Assembly: GCA_001661515.1 (NCBI GenBank)
Contig: LUVW01000017.1
Location: 62,001-126,000, forward strand
Length of the DNA stretch: 64,000 bases
DNA from: Capniomyces stellatus
Taxonomy: Eukaryota > Kickxellomycota > Harpellomycetes > Harpellales > Legeriomycetaceae
Direction: 5' to 3'
Under the pieces are notes generated by a model. The model worked only from the letters and a program-made list of their open reading frames with translations, was not told where the DNA came from and made no database searches. How positions within the stretch are numbered: the first letter of the stretch is position 1; each line of letters starts with the position of its first letter. Position numbers and translations under genes: made by a program. This document shows positions 47,438 to 58,466 of this stretch, piece by piece.

Positions 47438-49223
47438 TATATTTATTAGTCCGGCCTAAACCGACCAATCAACACTTATGTTCTTCCCTCACCTTCCCCT
47501 TTTACTTATTTTCAAGTTCCTTTTTTTTTTTTTTTTTGGAATACTTTTTGCATATAATTTTATTCTTATTAAATCAATATTGTTTTAATATTGCATCTTT
47601 AAATGCTCAATTGCTCTAGTCATTGCTATTTACCAACAGAACACTTTCCAAGTCGCCTTCAAAGTTCTTTTTTTTTGTGTTTGCCAAGTGCAGAACCATG
47701 CCAAACTAGCGGTAGATTCTTGTGTCACGCTTACCATTTCCTCCAGCTTGCCAACTAGCTCACTAACCACACCAAACTTTATTTCAGCTCACTCTCGTAC
47801 ACCCATTTACAAGTGCTTGTGTCTACTTTACTGTATCGATAAACAATACTCTTGACTTGCTATTTGTTTGAACCCCCCTCCCCCCGTTTCGCTGATTTCA
47901 TCACTACTATCCTCCCCATCACTACATTCCTCAGCTTCACCATTACTTTGGTTGTCTGCCGAGTTCTTTTATTGAAAAAATGTTGAAGTATTTTATCTCA
48001 TTTTAAACACCAACCTCGAAACCACTTCTCCTTACAATATTGCTGCCTTTATAAATATTTACTGCCCTGACCAGCGCTAAATACTCTTTCAAAACAGCAG
48101 CTAATGTCTTCATATCTTCTCTTTCTTTAACAGTTTCTCAACTAGATATATATGTGTATGCATGGTATTGTTGTCACCACACGTATTTGGCCTCATTAAA
48201 GGCTTCCAACCGCTGTTATATAAGGTTCAATCTAACCTAACCATTCAACTATCTGAGGTTTACTAGCATACACAACTAATTTCTGTGGATTTACTTTTCC
48301 TTCTTTCTTTCAAACTCATACTTTTGTCATGAAATCACGATACTTTTATCAACTCTGGGTTAACCAGCTTTTGTTTGGCCTTGATACTTTTAGCCAGTTT
48401 TTTTAGCTTGGTCTATTTTACTTTCCTGACCCATGCTAGCTATATTGTGCATTTCTAATAATTCTTAAAAATTGATCTTAGTTTAGCTTTGAGTTGAACT
48501 TTTTTTTTTATTGAAATTTTGAGTTGAACTTTTATTTTTTAAAAAAAAAAAATAATAATAACGGGTTTGCATCTCTTATTCGGTTCTATTCTCACGAGAA
48601 TATTCCAGCCAATCACCCAAGCGGAATCCTGCTTCTATTATTTTTTTTATCTTGGTTGTTTATTTCCCTTTTACTTCTAGATTTGCATAATTTTTACTCG
48701 ACTCCAAATTATAGCAACAGGTACGCGGTTTATCTTCGGTTCCAATGTGCATGTAAAATAATTTTGGATAAGTGTGCTTTCCAGCCGGCTATTTTAAATA
48801 AGGCTATTGCGAGACTCTATCGTGAGATCATTTGAATATCTCGCATTTTATTCTATTATTGAAAGATACCTCGAATTTCAATTTAATTAACAACTTTGTC
48901 TTATTTGCTATTTATTTATTTTTGACGAAAATCAACGGCTGTTGCCATTTTGTCAAACACGGCTGATCACAAACGATAACAAGGTTTAAACTACTTAGCC
49001 ACCACTATTAAAACAATAATATCAACAATAATAAAGGCGTAGATTCTAAACCCGTTTCAGTCAAATTGATGTAAATGTCGTTAATAGCAACAATAGTTTC
49101 ATCACTGTTTCTTTCAAAACAAGTGTTATTTATTTAATATAGTCAATAAAAGAATGTGAATAAAGGTATTTCATACCATTTGTGCTGTACTCGTTGGACA
49201 AATCAATACTTGTCACAAAGCTG

Positions 49224-49370
49224 TAGCCTAGTTTGTCGGATTTTCAATTTGCTTTGGGATTATCCTGTGACCTTTTTTATGATGATGGATTTTCTTTGCT
49301 AAGCAAATGATTCTGTCTCCAGCAATCCACACAACGAAAAAACGACAACTTCATTAGAACTGGTCCATAA
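49224..49370 (+). repeat. Dispersed repeat family, copy 4
   Basis: GTTTGTCGGATTTTCAATTT, CCTGTGACCTTT, CTTTGCTAAGCAAATGATTC, CCAGCAATCCACACAACGA and TTAGAACTGGTCCAT align in order with the other copies. Confidence 0.75.
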
Positions 49371-51510
49371 ACACGACTTGCTCTATAAAGCAAACCGAGG
49401 TATCTGTTGGGCCAATTCAGTTCTGCAAAGTTGATTTAATTTTAAAGTGCTTACTTTTGTTTTTTGCATCTCACAAAGCTTAGCTGAGAAAAGCAAAACG
49501 TTTAAAGCTTGTTTGTATTTCTTATTTAGGTATATTCATTTGTGCCTTGTAAAGCCGACTTTGAAGTCTTTTTTGTTGTCTTTCACTAACCCGACAATGT
49601 TTGCTGAATTCAATTTCAGCTAATAATACAGCATCTTAAAACCGGCTTGTATAGAAACAATAAGCCAAGAGCATTGTTAACAATCGGGTTTAGCCAACTT
49701 TTAACATTAAGTTAGAAGATGAGTGCAGCTAATTAATCCTTAAATAGGAAACGTTTAAATGTGTCGCAGTTTCAATGCTAAAAGCGGATATTTAAAATTT
49801 TGAAGCTTTGAAAGCTTTGAAAGTTTGAAAACTGCAAGTTATTTTGGTTTTATGATAATTACAGCTTTTTTTTAAATCTTTTTTTGATTGAATCCGTTGA
49901 TTTATCACATTTTCTTTCAGGTATTCAGCCGAGTTTATCTCTTCTAAATCATAATCCTAAGCCTCAAAGATAACAATGGCCTCCAGTATTGTTTGCACTA
50001 CTACTCCTAAGCCAAGCATAAGCGTACATATTTTTTTTAAAAATGTTTCTTTACTGATATCACCTTTTATCTTTTCGTTCATTGTGCCGCCATCTTTCTT
50101 GTATTTACAGCCACATAGTGCGATGTACTCTGATTGTTACATTTATTTAATTTCTAATTTAGAGTCATCAATCAATGTGTGCTTATTGCGCTTTCCAATT
50201 GTTTGAGTTGTAATTCAAGTTTACAATTATAGCGAAAACGTAGAGAAGGCAATAAATATCTATCATCTCTTGATTTAGACGCAACTCATTGTATGTTTTT
50301 TTTTCTTTTTTTTTCAAAAACAATGTCTTTTTTTTTTTTTTTTGGTTTGCTTCAACCATTATGCCTCAATGATAAAGTGTGTTTATACAGTTGACATTCT
50401 TTAATTCAAGTTCAGTTTAAACTTCTCAATTTCAGCTTTTTTGATTCTACAATTTTTTAAATTAGCCAAACCGTTCTTTACATCAAAATAACTTCAACAC
50501 ATCTTGGTTTAAACGCTTTCAAAACCACTGACTCAATCAAATACAGCTGTCGCAGCTTATTTGCCGTTCAGAACGTCGAAATTATAATTCACACACCAAT
50601 TGTCCACTATTTATTTAAGGTTTTTTATAAGCCGTAATCTACTTTCAAATAATCCTCTCCGTTTTACTTGATCGGCCAATTATAATTTATACTCAGCCAA
50701 GTTGTCAATGGCTGCCATTTGTTTTACAGCTTTCAAGCTTCAGAACCCTATTATAGCGTCATAATACACATAAAAGTTGAATAACCCGACATTGTTTAGA
50801 TGTACTTTTACGTTTTATACTTTAAAATTTATGGCTTTGCGTGTCATACTTTTCTCCTCTCCTTAAATATAGCTTTTTTTTGTTATTATTTATCACGAAA
50901 ACGAATTCACAGTATTCTGATGTATAGCCAATGTTTATATAGTCACTATTCCATGGACCACATCCCGTTTTAGACGTTCATTGTTGTGTCTTTTTAATAT
51001 ACAAATGCGTTTGTCGGCTTGACTTACCCATGTAATACTACGTACATTAGTGTACCATAATTACATATGCTAATTTGATACAAAATTGGTCTCATTATCC
51101 CCAGTTCGGTTTTTATTCCAACACTTTTGCGTAGTACGAGTAATGGTTACTTTCTAAGCAATCGATTGAGCCATTTCGATTATTCTTCACCGTTGATAAA
51201 CTCCATACCATTGTTTTTAAAATACAAACTTCGGGATATATAAAACATTTGAGTTTTAATCTCATACTGTTGAGTAAACTTTCAAGGTGCTTACTTTCCA
51301 TTTAAAAAAATACTAGAGTTTTATAAATAAATGACCATATGCCAATGCTCCAGTATTCAAACTTCATCTTTAAATAGAATATATTCCCAATTTTTATCAT
51401 TGACAGCTTCGGTTAAGATAATACAAAGAGTAAATCTATATTTGTATAGTCGAGTCCTACTCTTAAACTCGAATTGGTATATTTAACGACCCAACTTGTA
51501 CAAATAAAAG

Positions 51511-51522
51511 TATATAGATATA
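51511..51522 (+). promoter_or_regulatory. Candidate TATA box for the Tyr/Lys-repeat protein
   Basis: TATATAGATATA about 40-50 nt upstream of the ATG at 51560. Confidence 0.25.
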
Positions 51523-51559
51523 CACAAAGTTGTCAATACCTCAATAATTAGACATAAGC

Positions 51560-53164
51560 ATGAAGGTATGTAGTAAGAGCCTGCTAATAAAGGCAGCATT
51601 TTTATCAGCCTTGGTAAAAAAAAGTGAAGGATCCACTATCCCAGTCTTGCAGCAGGATCAGTCTGTACCTATGCCAAGACAGATAATTGATGCATTTACA
51701 AACAACCTACAGTGCTCAGAGTATACAACCATCAAAGTCAAAACCAGACTCTACTACTTAATCAAGCCATCAAACACTCTAGATCAAGCTGAAACAGAAT
51801 TCTTATCAAGCAGTCCAACATCTCATGCTACGCTAGGCACAGTTACGGTTTTTGTTGATAAGGTCATCTGCAACTTGGAAACTTCCTCGGGATTGGATGT
51901 TCCCTCAAATCCCACAAGCGTTTCCTCTGATCAACTCGCTATTGGCTTGCCAATTGACGAACTTCCTACTAGAGATATTGCCAGTGTTCCAGAACTTGGA
52001 ATACTAACTGTAAATCAAATTATTACTGAAAAAATAACAAAAACTGTACTAAGGAGTGGCGTTGCTAGCATTAATGCTTTAAGTGATGTCATATCAGCAC
52101 TCACTGGAGACACTGATATTGTGACAGTTACTGCTGACGAAACCACTGATTTTATCACGACAGAAGTAGAGACAATAGACACAACAAGCACCATTGACGA
52201 AACAACGACGACTACACTTTCGCCAACCGAGGACACTGATATTGTAACAGTTACTACTGACGAAATCACAACAGAAACTATAACAGATGTGGAGACAGTA
52301 GACACAACAAGCACCATTGACGAAACAACGACGACTACACTTTCGCCAACCGAGGACACTGATATTGTGACAGTTACTACTGACGAAACCACTGATGTGA
52401 CCACGACCGAAGTGGAGACAGTAGATACAACGAGCACTATTGACGAGACAACAACGACTACACTTTCGCCAACCGAGGACACTGATATTGTAACAGTTAC
52501 TACTGACGAAATCACAACAGAAACTATAACAGATGTGGAGACAGTAGACACAACAAGCACCATTGACGAAACAACGACGACTACACTTTCGCCAACCGAG
52601 GACACTGATATTGTGACATCTACTACTGATGAAACCACTGATGTGACCACAACAGATGTGGAGACGATAGACACAAGCATCATTGACGAAACAACAACGA
52701 CTACACTTTCGTCAGTATACAAGATTACCCTTTCGCCAGAATATAAGACCACCCTTCCACCAGCATATAAGACCACTCTTCCACCAGCATACAAAACCAC
52801 TCTTCCACCAGCATACAAAACCACTCTTCCACCAGCATATAAGACCACTCTTCCACCAGCATATAAGACCACTCTTCCACCAGCATACAAAACCACTCTT
52901 CCACCAGCATACAAAACCACTCTTCCACCAGCATACAAAACCACTCTTCCACCAGCATACAAAACCACTCTTCCACCAGCATACAAAACCACTCTTCCAC
53001 CAGCATACAAAACCACTCTTCCACCAGCATACAAGACTGCGAGTTCATCAGTATACAAGACTGGGAGTTCATCAGAGTATAAGACTGGGAGTTCATCAGA
53101 ATACAAGACTACTTTAACATTTAGATTTTCGACCGCAAACCCAACAGGAATATCAACCGTATAA
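51560..53164 (+). CDS. Secreted Thr-rich protein with Tyr/Lys-Pro octapeptide tract
   Basis: 534 residues, one exon. A hydrophobic N-terminal segment (SLLIKAAFLSALV, residues 7-19) is a plausible signal peptide. Residues about 25-180 are non-repetitive with two Cys. Then five 41-residue Thr/Asp units (EDTDIVTVTTDE... ending TTTTTLSPT) occupy 52109-52720. Seventeen octapeptides follow (52709-53116), eleven of them perfect PPAYKTTL, flanked by SSVYKTGS- and SSEYKTGS-type variants. Every octapeptide has Tyr-Lys. The tail TANPTGISTV has no GPI-type hydrophobic end. The overall plan (Thr-rich stalk plus Tyr/Lys/Pro repeat) recalls mussel foot protein 1 decapeptides, where Tyr is oxidised to DOPA for underwater adhesion. 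The analogy is mine; no homology is claimed. Confidence 0.88.
   Translation: MKVCSKSLLIKAAFLSALVKKSEGSTIPVLQQDQSVPMPRQIIDAFTNNLQCSEYTTIKVKTRLYYLIKPSNTLDQAETEFLSSSPTSHATLGTVTVFVDKVICNLETSSGLDVPSNPTSVSSDQLAIGLPIDELPTRDIASVPELGILTVNQIITEKITKTVLRSGVASINALSDVISALTGDTDIVTVTADETTDFITTEVETIDTTSTIDETTTTTLSPTEDTDIVTVTTDEITTETITDVETVDTTSTIDETTTTTLSPTEDTDIVTVTTDETTDVTTTEVETVDTTSTIDETTTTTLSPTEDTDIVTVTTDEITTETITDVETVDTTSTIDETTTTTLSPTEDTDIVTSTTDETTDVTTTDVETIDTSIIDETTTTTLSSVYKITLSPEYKTTLPPAYKTTLPPAYKTTLPPAYKTTLPPAYKTTLPPAYKTTLPPAYKTTLPPAYKTTLPPAYKTTLPPAYKTTLPPAYKTTLPPAYKTTLPPAYKTASSSVYKTGSSSEYKTGSSSEYKTTLTFRFSTANPTGISTV
52109..52720 (+). repeat. Five tandem 123-bp units with alternating types
   Basis: Units begin at 52109, 52232, 52355, 52478 and 52601. 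Units 1, 3 and 5 carry ETTD-x-x-TT in the middle. Units 2 and 4 carry EITTETITD. The array is therefore also a 246-bp dimer repeat. Confidence 0.92.
52709..53116 (+). repeat. Seventeen tandem 24-bp units encoding xxxYKTxx octapeptides
   Basis: In order: SSVYKITL, SPEYKTTL, eleven PPAYKTTL, PPAYKTAS, SSVYKTGS, SSEYKTGS, SSEYKTTL. The central DNA units differ only at the Tyr and Lys third positions (TAT AAG versus TAC AAA), so they arose by recent unit duplication. Confidence 0.95.
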
Positions 53165-53998
53165 CATATCCGGCTACAAATCCGCAGTAGGTTTGTATAT
53201 AATAGATACGGAGTGTGTATTAGGATATATTTGTGAAGATAAGATGATAGCATGGGTAGGTAGGAATACATTTAATGATACAGTAAGATATAATGATGGT
53301 AATATCTTGTAAAAGAGTAAAAAAAACAAAAAAAACAACAAAAGGTAAAATTTAATTTAAAGTCTAGCTATATAATAAGCAAATGTTCGTGTTGGGGAAT
53401 AACGAGAGCCTGTGACTGCGCAAATAGGATCCAGCCAAGTGACGGGGTCTGTAATTATACACACATTGTGTACATACACGAAAGCATTGGTAAAATAAAA
53501 CCAGAGAAAGATAACGAGGAATAGCCATCACATAAATAGCATTTTTTTCAAACCTGAACTCATTTTCAACCAGTAACATATTTTTTAACATAACCAATAT
53601 TTATCATTTTTTTTACTTTCTATAATCTCAAAAAAAAAACACGAAATGATATAAATAAAAATAACAAATCAAATTAAAGAAAGATGAAAAGAATGATTAT
53701 TGAAAAAAAAATGATGATTTAATGCACTCTAAAAAAAATCATGCTAGAACAAGCATAGTGATAAGTGGTATACTTGGTGATTTAGTTTAAAGATAGACAG
53801 ATCTGAAAAGTGAACCAATAAAAGCTGGTGACGCTTACAAACAAATTATCACCGTGAAAAGCATATTTTTTTTGAAAAAAAGTGAGAATGAAAAGGAAGA
53901 GGAGGGGGTGAGAGGGTGAGGGTAGGTTATAGGGTGGAATTTGAGATTCTCCAAAACCGCAAAGGTAGACCTATTAGGAGGTGAAATGGGGTTAGAGG
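53165..53998. other. Intergenic between convergent genes
   Basis: Trailer of the Tyr/Lys-repeat gene and of the SLC33A1 gene. It contains A-runs near 53320-53345 and 53629-53640, and a purine-rich stretch with four G-runs at 53904-53934. No gene supported. Confidence 0.55.
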
Positions 53999-56562
53999 TT
54001 AGAGTAGCAAATTAAAGTTTGTAAACAAAGACAAAATATATATGTATAAGTTTAGATATAGGTTTAGATAGAGAATAAAAGATAAAGTAGCATCCTTACG
54101 CTCTAACCGAGTGATTGTTGGTTTGATGAAATAAAAGTAAAAGGAGACAGACACAGTTATGCAGATTAAAGATATTACGTAGTAGCCATCACGTCCAACC
54201 ATACACTGCCCTTCTAACAAAGCGCAGATTTTGCTTGACTCGGCAGAAGCACAAGAAAAGGCTACAATTAAGCAAAGAGACGTAATAACAAGGAGTTAGA
54301 AATAGTTAGCTTGCTGGTTATTATGTGTTAACGTGTAAAGTAGCTTACTATTTCCGGATGAGTCGGGTATGGAACAGTAGTACTTGGAAAAAAAGTCAAC
54401 AGACTTCAAAACAAAAAATACCGGCCAAGTACCGCCAAAATTGCTGAGTGTGTTTAACAGAGTCATGTACGTTCCGCCGATAACAGGATCAGAAATGCGG
54501 GTTACAAAAGCAGATAACCCAACAAACATCACAGTACTGTGCAGGTTGTGAATAGAGAAAAAGCGTTAGTTGGACTTGCTTTAAAGAAATATAGAAAGTA
54601 AGTTGAGCTAATGAGCAACAATATTGGTTGCTATCACTGCTAACATTATTCTGTTTTATCCAATCTTTACCTTGCCATTGAGCCTGCAATCCGAACAAAC
54701 AGGATAAAGTAAAAATACAGCTTGTTTGAGCTGATTCCATCAACAGGAAAATAATAAACGGTTGTCATTCCAAGGCCACAAAACAAAAGTCGAATTAAAA
54801 AGGCCATTCTCCAGGGTCTCATTGGGCTTCTGCCTCGACTCCACCTAGCAGCATAGTATCCAAAAAAAATTTGGATAGGAAAGTCGATTAAAACTGCAAG
54901 TGCCATATCTTCCTTCCTAAAGCCCTTTTCCAAGAGTTTTAGCTGTGTTACTGAGTCATTAGGAACAAATCCGAGTTTGGCAAACATCAGAACCAGTATG
55001 AAGAGTTGCATGTCTATTGTCAGGCAAATAACCGGTTTGGTTTGTTGGTGTTTTTGATATTATTTAATTTGTGTTACTTGAAATCAATGTTCTTTCTTTA
55101 TTTCTTTATTTATTCCTTACCTGGTAGCTTAATTATGTTTAGAATGGTTTTGTAGGTAGTAATGATCTTCATTTTCCCAACAGTCAGGTCCTAAAATTTC
55201 CATCATAGCTGAATTAATGTTATTTTGTGAATTTAAATGGGTTTGCATATACATATCAACGTAAACAATTACGCGCAGCTACAATTTTGATGTTTGCTAG
55301 TGGGTTACCTCGGTGACAAAAAATATCAAGTATAAAGTAACTAGCAAATATATTAGCCCCCAAGCCTGCATATATGCGCCAAGTTGGATAAGCCCGTAAT
55401 CTTGAGGAATAGTTCGGAACCAAGTGTTTCTATAGAAATGGCCATCAAATAGGGTAAATACAAATGCACCAAGTCGGCAAAATACGCATACAGTAGCAAA
55501 AGCACAATATCGCACTTGTTTGCTTTTCTTGCTTATTTATATATGTAACTTGTTATTGATAGTATAGCAACAAATTACCCGAATTCCGGTGTATTGAAAG
55601 CAAGAAAAACAGTAAAAGACAGAAAGTATCCCGAGTTTAGTCCAATGGTTTGGCAAGTTGAGGCATAATGTAAGTTCTCTTTCGAGAGTAGTGTAAGAGC
55701 CCACCCATCAACAGCAATATCTTGGGTAGCGCTGAGCATAACAAGCATGAAAAAGGTTATGGAAATAAGCTTGATTGAAGGAGCAGGATTCTCCATTAGC
55801 TGGTCAATAGTGGAGCCGAACCCAAACAGAAGTAGACCAAGGACTAGCTGTACAGGGATAATCCATGATTTCCGCCTTCCAACTCGGTTGCTAAAAACAG
55901 AGTCGACTATAGGCGACCAAAACAGTTTCAGCGAGTATGGGTAGCTTGCTAATGAGAACAAACTAAGCTGCGAAAAGCTCATTTTCTCTTTTAGCAGAAA
56001 CGGAACACTCCCACTTGACAACCCCAGTGGAACTCCCTGTAGCCAATCTACCATTATACGCATATATATATTGTTATTGTTATTGACCTTGATAGTGACT
56101 GGTATTAATGCTGTGCCTCTCCTTCTTAGTTGCTTTCTTTATATCCATCCATTTAAATAAACAAATGGGATGAAAAGAGGAAGGAGAGCGGTGAATTGGT
56201 TGATATTTCTGTTTGGTCAAGATTTGCTTACATAAAGTTATCAGTAGAATTATATTTCCAAAGTCCTTGTTGTGGTAATCAAAAATCGCGCTTTTTTTGC
56301 CGCTTTCAGCTCCACCTTCAGGTGTGTGGGCGGCGTTTTCTGAAAACTCGTGCAACAAACTATGTTCATCTTCTATTCTTCCCAACTCTGCCCATTCCTT
56401 GTTGTCGTATTCGTGATTTGTCTTTTTCGAGTTTGCTGATTCGCTTCGATTTCGATTCCGATTTTCGGTCTGCAAACTAGCCAATTCTGGTAAGACTGTA
56501 ATATCTCTTCTGTCGTTACCTCTGCCTTTCTTTTCGGCACTATCCCATTCGGGGGTTTCCAT
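53999..56562 (-). CDS. SLC33A1: Acetyl-CoA transporter, SLC33A1/AT-1 family
   Basis: Seven exons, read from 56562 downward: 56562-56232, 56047-55579, 55429-55309, 55190-55121, 55013-54671, 54536-54349 and 54261-53999. They sum to 1785 nt (594 residues). All six joins keep phase and restore family motifs: LYWLQGVPLGLSSGSVPFLL, GRRKSW, SATQDIAVDGWALTLL, YASTCQTIGLNSGYF, MFAKLGFVPNDSV, RISDPVIGGTYMTLLNTLSNFGG and GRDGYYV. It is a major-facilitator-type protein with about 12 membrane segments that carries acetyl-CoA into the ER/Golgi lumen for acetylation of proteins or glycans. The hydrophilic N-terminus of about 105 residues is longer than usual. The last 30 residues are low-complexity (YLNLYLNLYIYI), so the true C-terminus is the least certain part. 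Confidence 0.92.
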
Positions 56563-57140
56563 ATTGTTTATTTCACCTTGTTTGTTTATTTGTGGACAAG
56601 AGACAGATGTAATTTATTTTTATTTGTCGTGTATGTTGAGGAATAAGAATTCACAAACTTTGTTTAGCCAACTCAAATTCCTTTTTTTCAATTTTGTTTA
56701 TTTCATTGATTAACCCAAATATAGTCCATTAGCGTTTGTGAATGTATCTATATGTATAGTTCCAAACGGTCCAATGCGAACAATGTGGTTTATTTGCTGG
56801 ACTAGCTTGATTACAATTGTACCGGGTATAAGAGAATATAATGGCTAAATCGGGTGTTTTATTTTACCGACACAGCTTTAAGAATGATAAAGTTAGGGGA
56901 TGCTTGCGGCTAACCTTATTTTATTCTTCGTTTAACTTTTATGTTTACTAGTTTCCTCGAGTGAAGCTACTTGTACTATTACTAGGATTTCTTGTGATAA
57001 AAAAAAATAAAAACCGAGTAATTATAACATTGATCTCCAATTATATTCGATTGTCTTTATGTTGAGCCAGACTTTGATTCGCTGCCACACAAACAAAATT
57101 GAGAATTACACATAAAATGTGAGTGCGGTTAAAAATATGC

Positions 57141-57176
57141 TTTTTTCTTTTTTTCTTTTTTTCTTTTTTTCTTTTT
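57141..57176. repeat. C(T)7 microsatellite
   Basis: Four complete 8-nt units plus partial ones. Complementary in type to the GAAAAAA array downstream. Confidence 0.85.
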
Positions 57177-57332
57177 AAATAACGCCTTTTTGTTTATTTT
57201 TGTTTTCACTTTACTTATCTTTAGTTTCATTTGGAAAAATCTCTTGCTTCATCTAGCAAAATAACACATTCAAATAAAAGGAAACCCCCAGGTTCAGTTA
57301 GTGGAGAAGTGAGTTATAAACCAGTATAAAAT

Positions 57333-57390
57333 GGAAAAAAGAAAAAAGAAAAAAGAAAAAAGAAAAAAGAAAAAAGAAAAAAGAAAAAAG
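57333..57390. repeat. (GAAAAAA)8 microsatellite
   Basis: About eight perfect 7-nt units. Together with 57141-57176 it could form an imperfect inverted repeat. Confidence 0.9.
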
Positions 57391-57863
57391 TTGCAGGAAA
57401 AGCTTGCTTTAAAATCAAAAGCAGCTAATTAGTAATATCAATGTGAGAGAAAAATGCCAATTTAATGTGGCAACCCAAAAAGTAAAGCAAAAGACGTGTT
57501 TGTTTATTATTGAAATGCAAAAGACATGTTTTTTCATGGAGAAAACTGCGGAAACGGGAGTAAAGCAAGTAAAAGAAACCCCAATAAAAAGGATAGAAAA
57601 AAAATCCAGAGCGAATAAAGAGCCAGGATAAAGCAAATCTTGCAAATAGTATATTGTGAATACCATAAATTTACACCTGATAGTTTGCAGTAGTCACATT
57701 GTCTTTTGTATAATTAAACACAGTGTACAAGTGAAGAAAGTAACGATATGTTGGAATTGATGTTGTAGTCTCAAGTTAGCTGAGAAATGATTATTTCATG
57801 CCGATTTGTTTAAATGGAAAATGGGAGAGAAAAAGACAAATGCAAAATTAAGGGAAGGAAAAG

Positions 57864-58358
57864 TTAGTTGGTGGGATAATATGTTGTGTAAGACTTTGCT
57901 TTATTGCGGGCCATTCTCATTGCCTCTTTCAGATTCAGCATGTGTTGCCCTGATCCAATGTTTTCTGGCGTGAGCAAACAGGCAATTGATGTTCCAGACT
58001 TGTAACAGCTAGTACCAGCTGCACAAAGCATACTAGCGCCTGTATTTGAAACATATTTTGGCGACTTGCCGCTGACTCTTGACTTGCATCTATATTCATA
58101 GTACTTTTTCTTGGTGTTGCGATTTTTCTTTCTGCGTGATGTTGATGTTTGTGATTGTGGTGCGGTTGATGATATGTAAGCCGAGTAAGCTGTTGTTGGT
58201 GTTGGTGTTGAGGTATATACAGCAGTTGGTGATACTACGGAAAAGGTCAATCCTGGTGAACCATAAACGCTTGTTTGTACAGACGCAAAAGCTGTGGGTG
58301 TGGCTGTTGTGCCTGACAGAGCGATAACAAACAAAGAAACAAATTTAAACTGGAACAT
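57864..58358 (-). CDS. Small secreted protein with chitin-binding-like Cys motif
   Basis: 164 residues, one exon. Signal peptide covers about residues 1-19 (FVSLFVIALSGTTA). Residues 20-70 are a Ser/Thr/Pro linker. A strongly basic block (SRRKKNRNTKKKYYEYR) precedes a four-Cys segment, C-x20-C-AAGTSC-YKSGTSIA-C. The CAAGTSC...GTSIAC spacing resembles fungal CBM19-type chitin-binding modules (consensus C-x-x-GTxC ... GTS/x-C), but the module is short and I cannot confirm the assignment. Expected location: secreted, cell wall or chitinous surface. The C-terminal 35 residues (LNLKEAMRMARNKAKSYTTYYPTN) are basic and Tyr-rich. It lies between two minus-strand membrane protein genes with no sign of a shared transcript. 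Confidence 0.82.
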   Translation of the reverse strand: MFQFKFVSLFVIALSGTTATPTAFASVQTSVYGSPGLTFSVVSPTAVYTSTPTPTTAYSAYISSTAPQSQTSTSRRKKNRNTKKKYYEYRCKSRVSGKSPKYVSNTGASMLCAAGTSCYKSGTSIACLLTPENIGSGQHMLNLKEAMRMARNKAKSYTTYYPTN

Positions 58359-58457
58359 GTTTTTTTTATTTAGTATAAAGTCAAGAGGCAGTAACTGATG
58401 CTAAATGCTAATAACTGGTGTTTTTGTGAGGATGAAAGGACAAGAGCAACTGAGTGG

Positions 58458-58466
58458 TATTTATAG
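58458..58466 (-). promoter_or_regulatory. Candidate TATA box for the small secreted protein
   Basis: CTATAAATA on the minus strand, about 100 nt upstream of the ATG at 58358. Confidence 0.4.

Larger units (their letters stand above)
47438..51559. other. Long gene-poor interval (4.1 kb)
   Basis: AT-rich, with many short pyrimidine runs just 3' of ISWI and one dispersed-repeat copy (49224-49370). I see no family-matching exon. The frames 48524-48835 and 49976-50206 (+) are short and low-complexity. A TATA-like TATATAGATATA lies at 51511-51522 before the gene at 51560. Confidence 0.5.
56563..57863. other. Intergenic with opposed T-rich and A-rich microsatellites
   Basis: 5' flank of SLC33A1 and 3' flank of the small secreted gene. 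A C(T)7 array (57141-57176) and a G(A)6 array (57333-57390) face each other 156 bp apart. The 62-codon frame 57443-57631 (+) is Lys-rich, lies in repeats and is not called. Confidence 0.55.

Noticed and set aside
52015..53271. 418-codon minus-strand frame with VVLYAGGR repeats
   Set aside because: Antisense image of the PPAYKTTL array. The plus strand has a start with signal-like segment, candidate TATA box and sensible composition.
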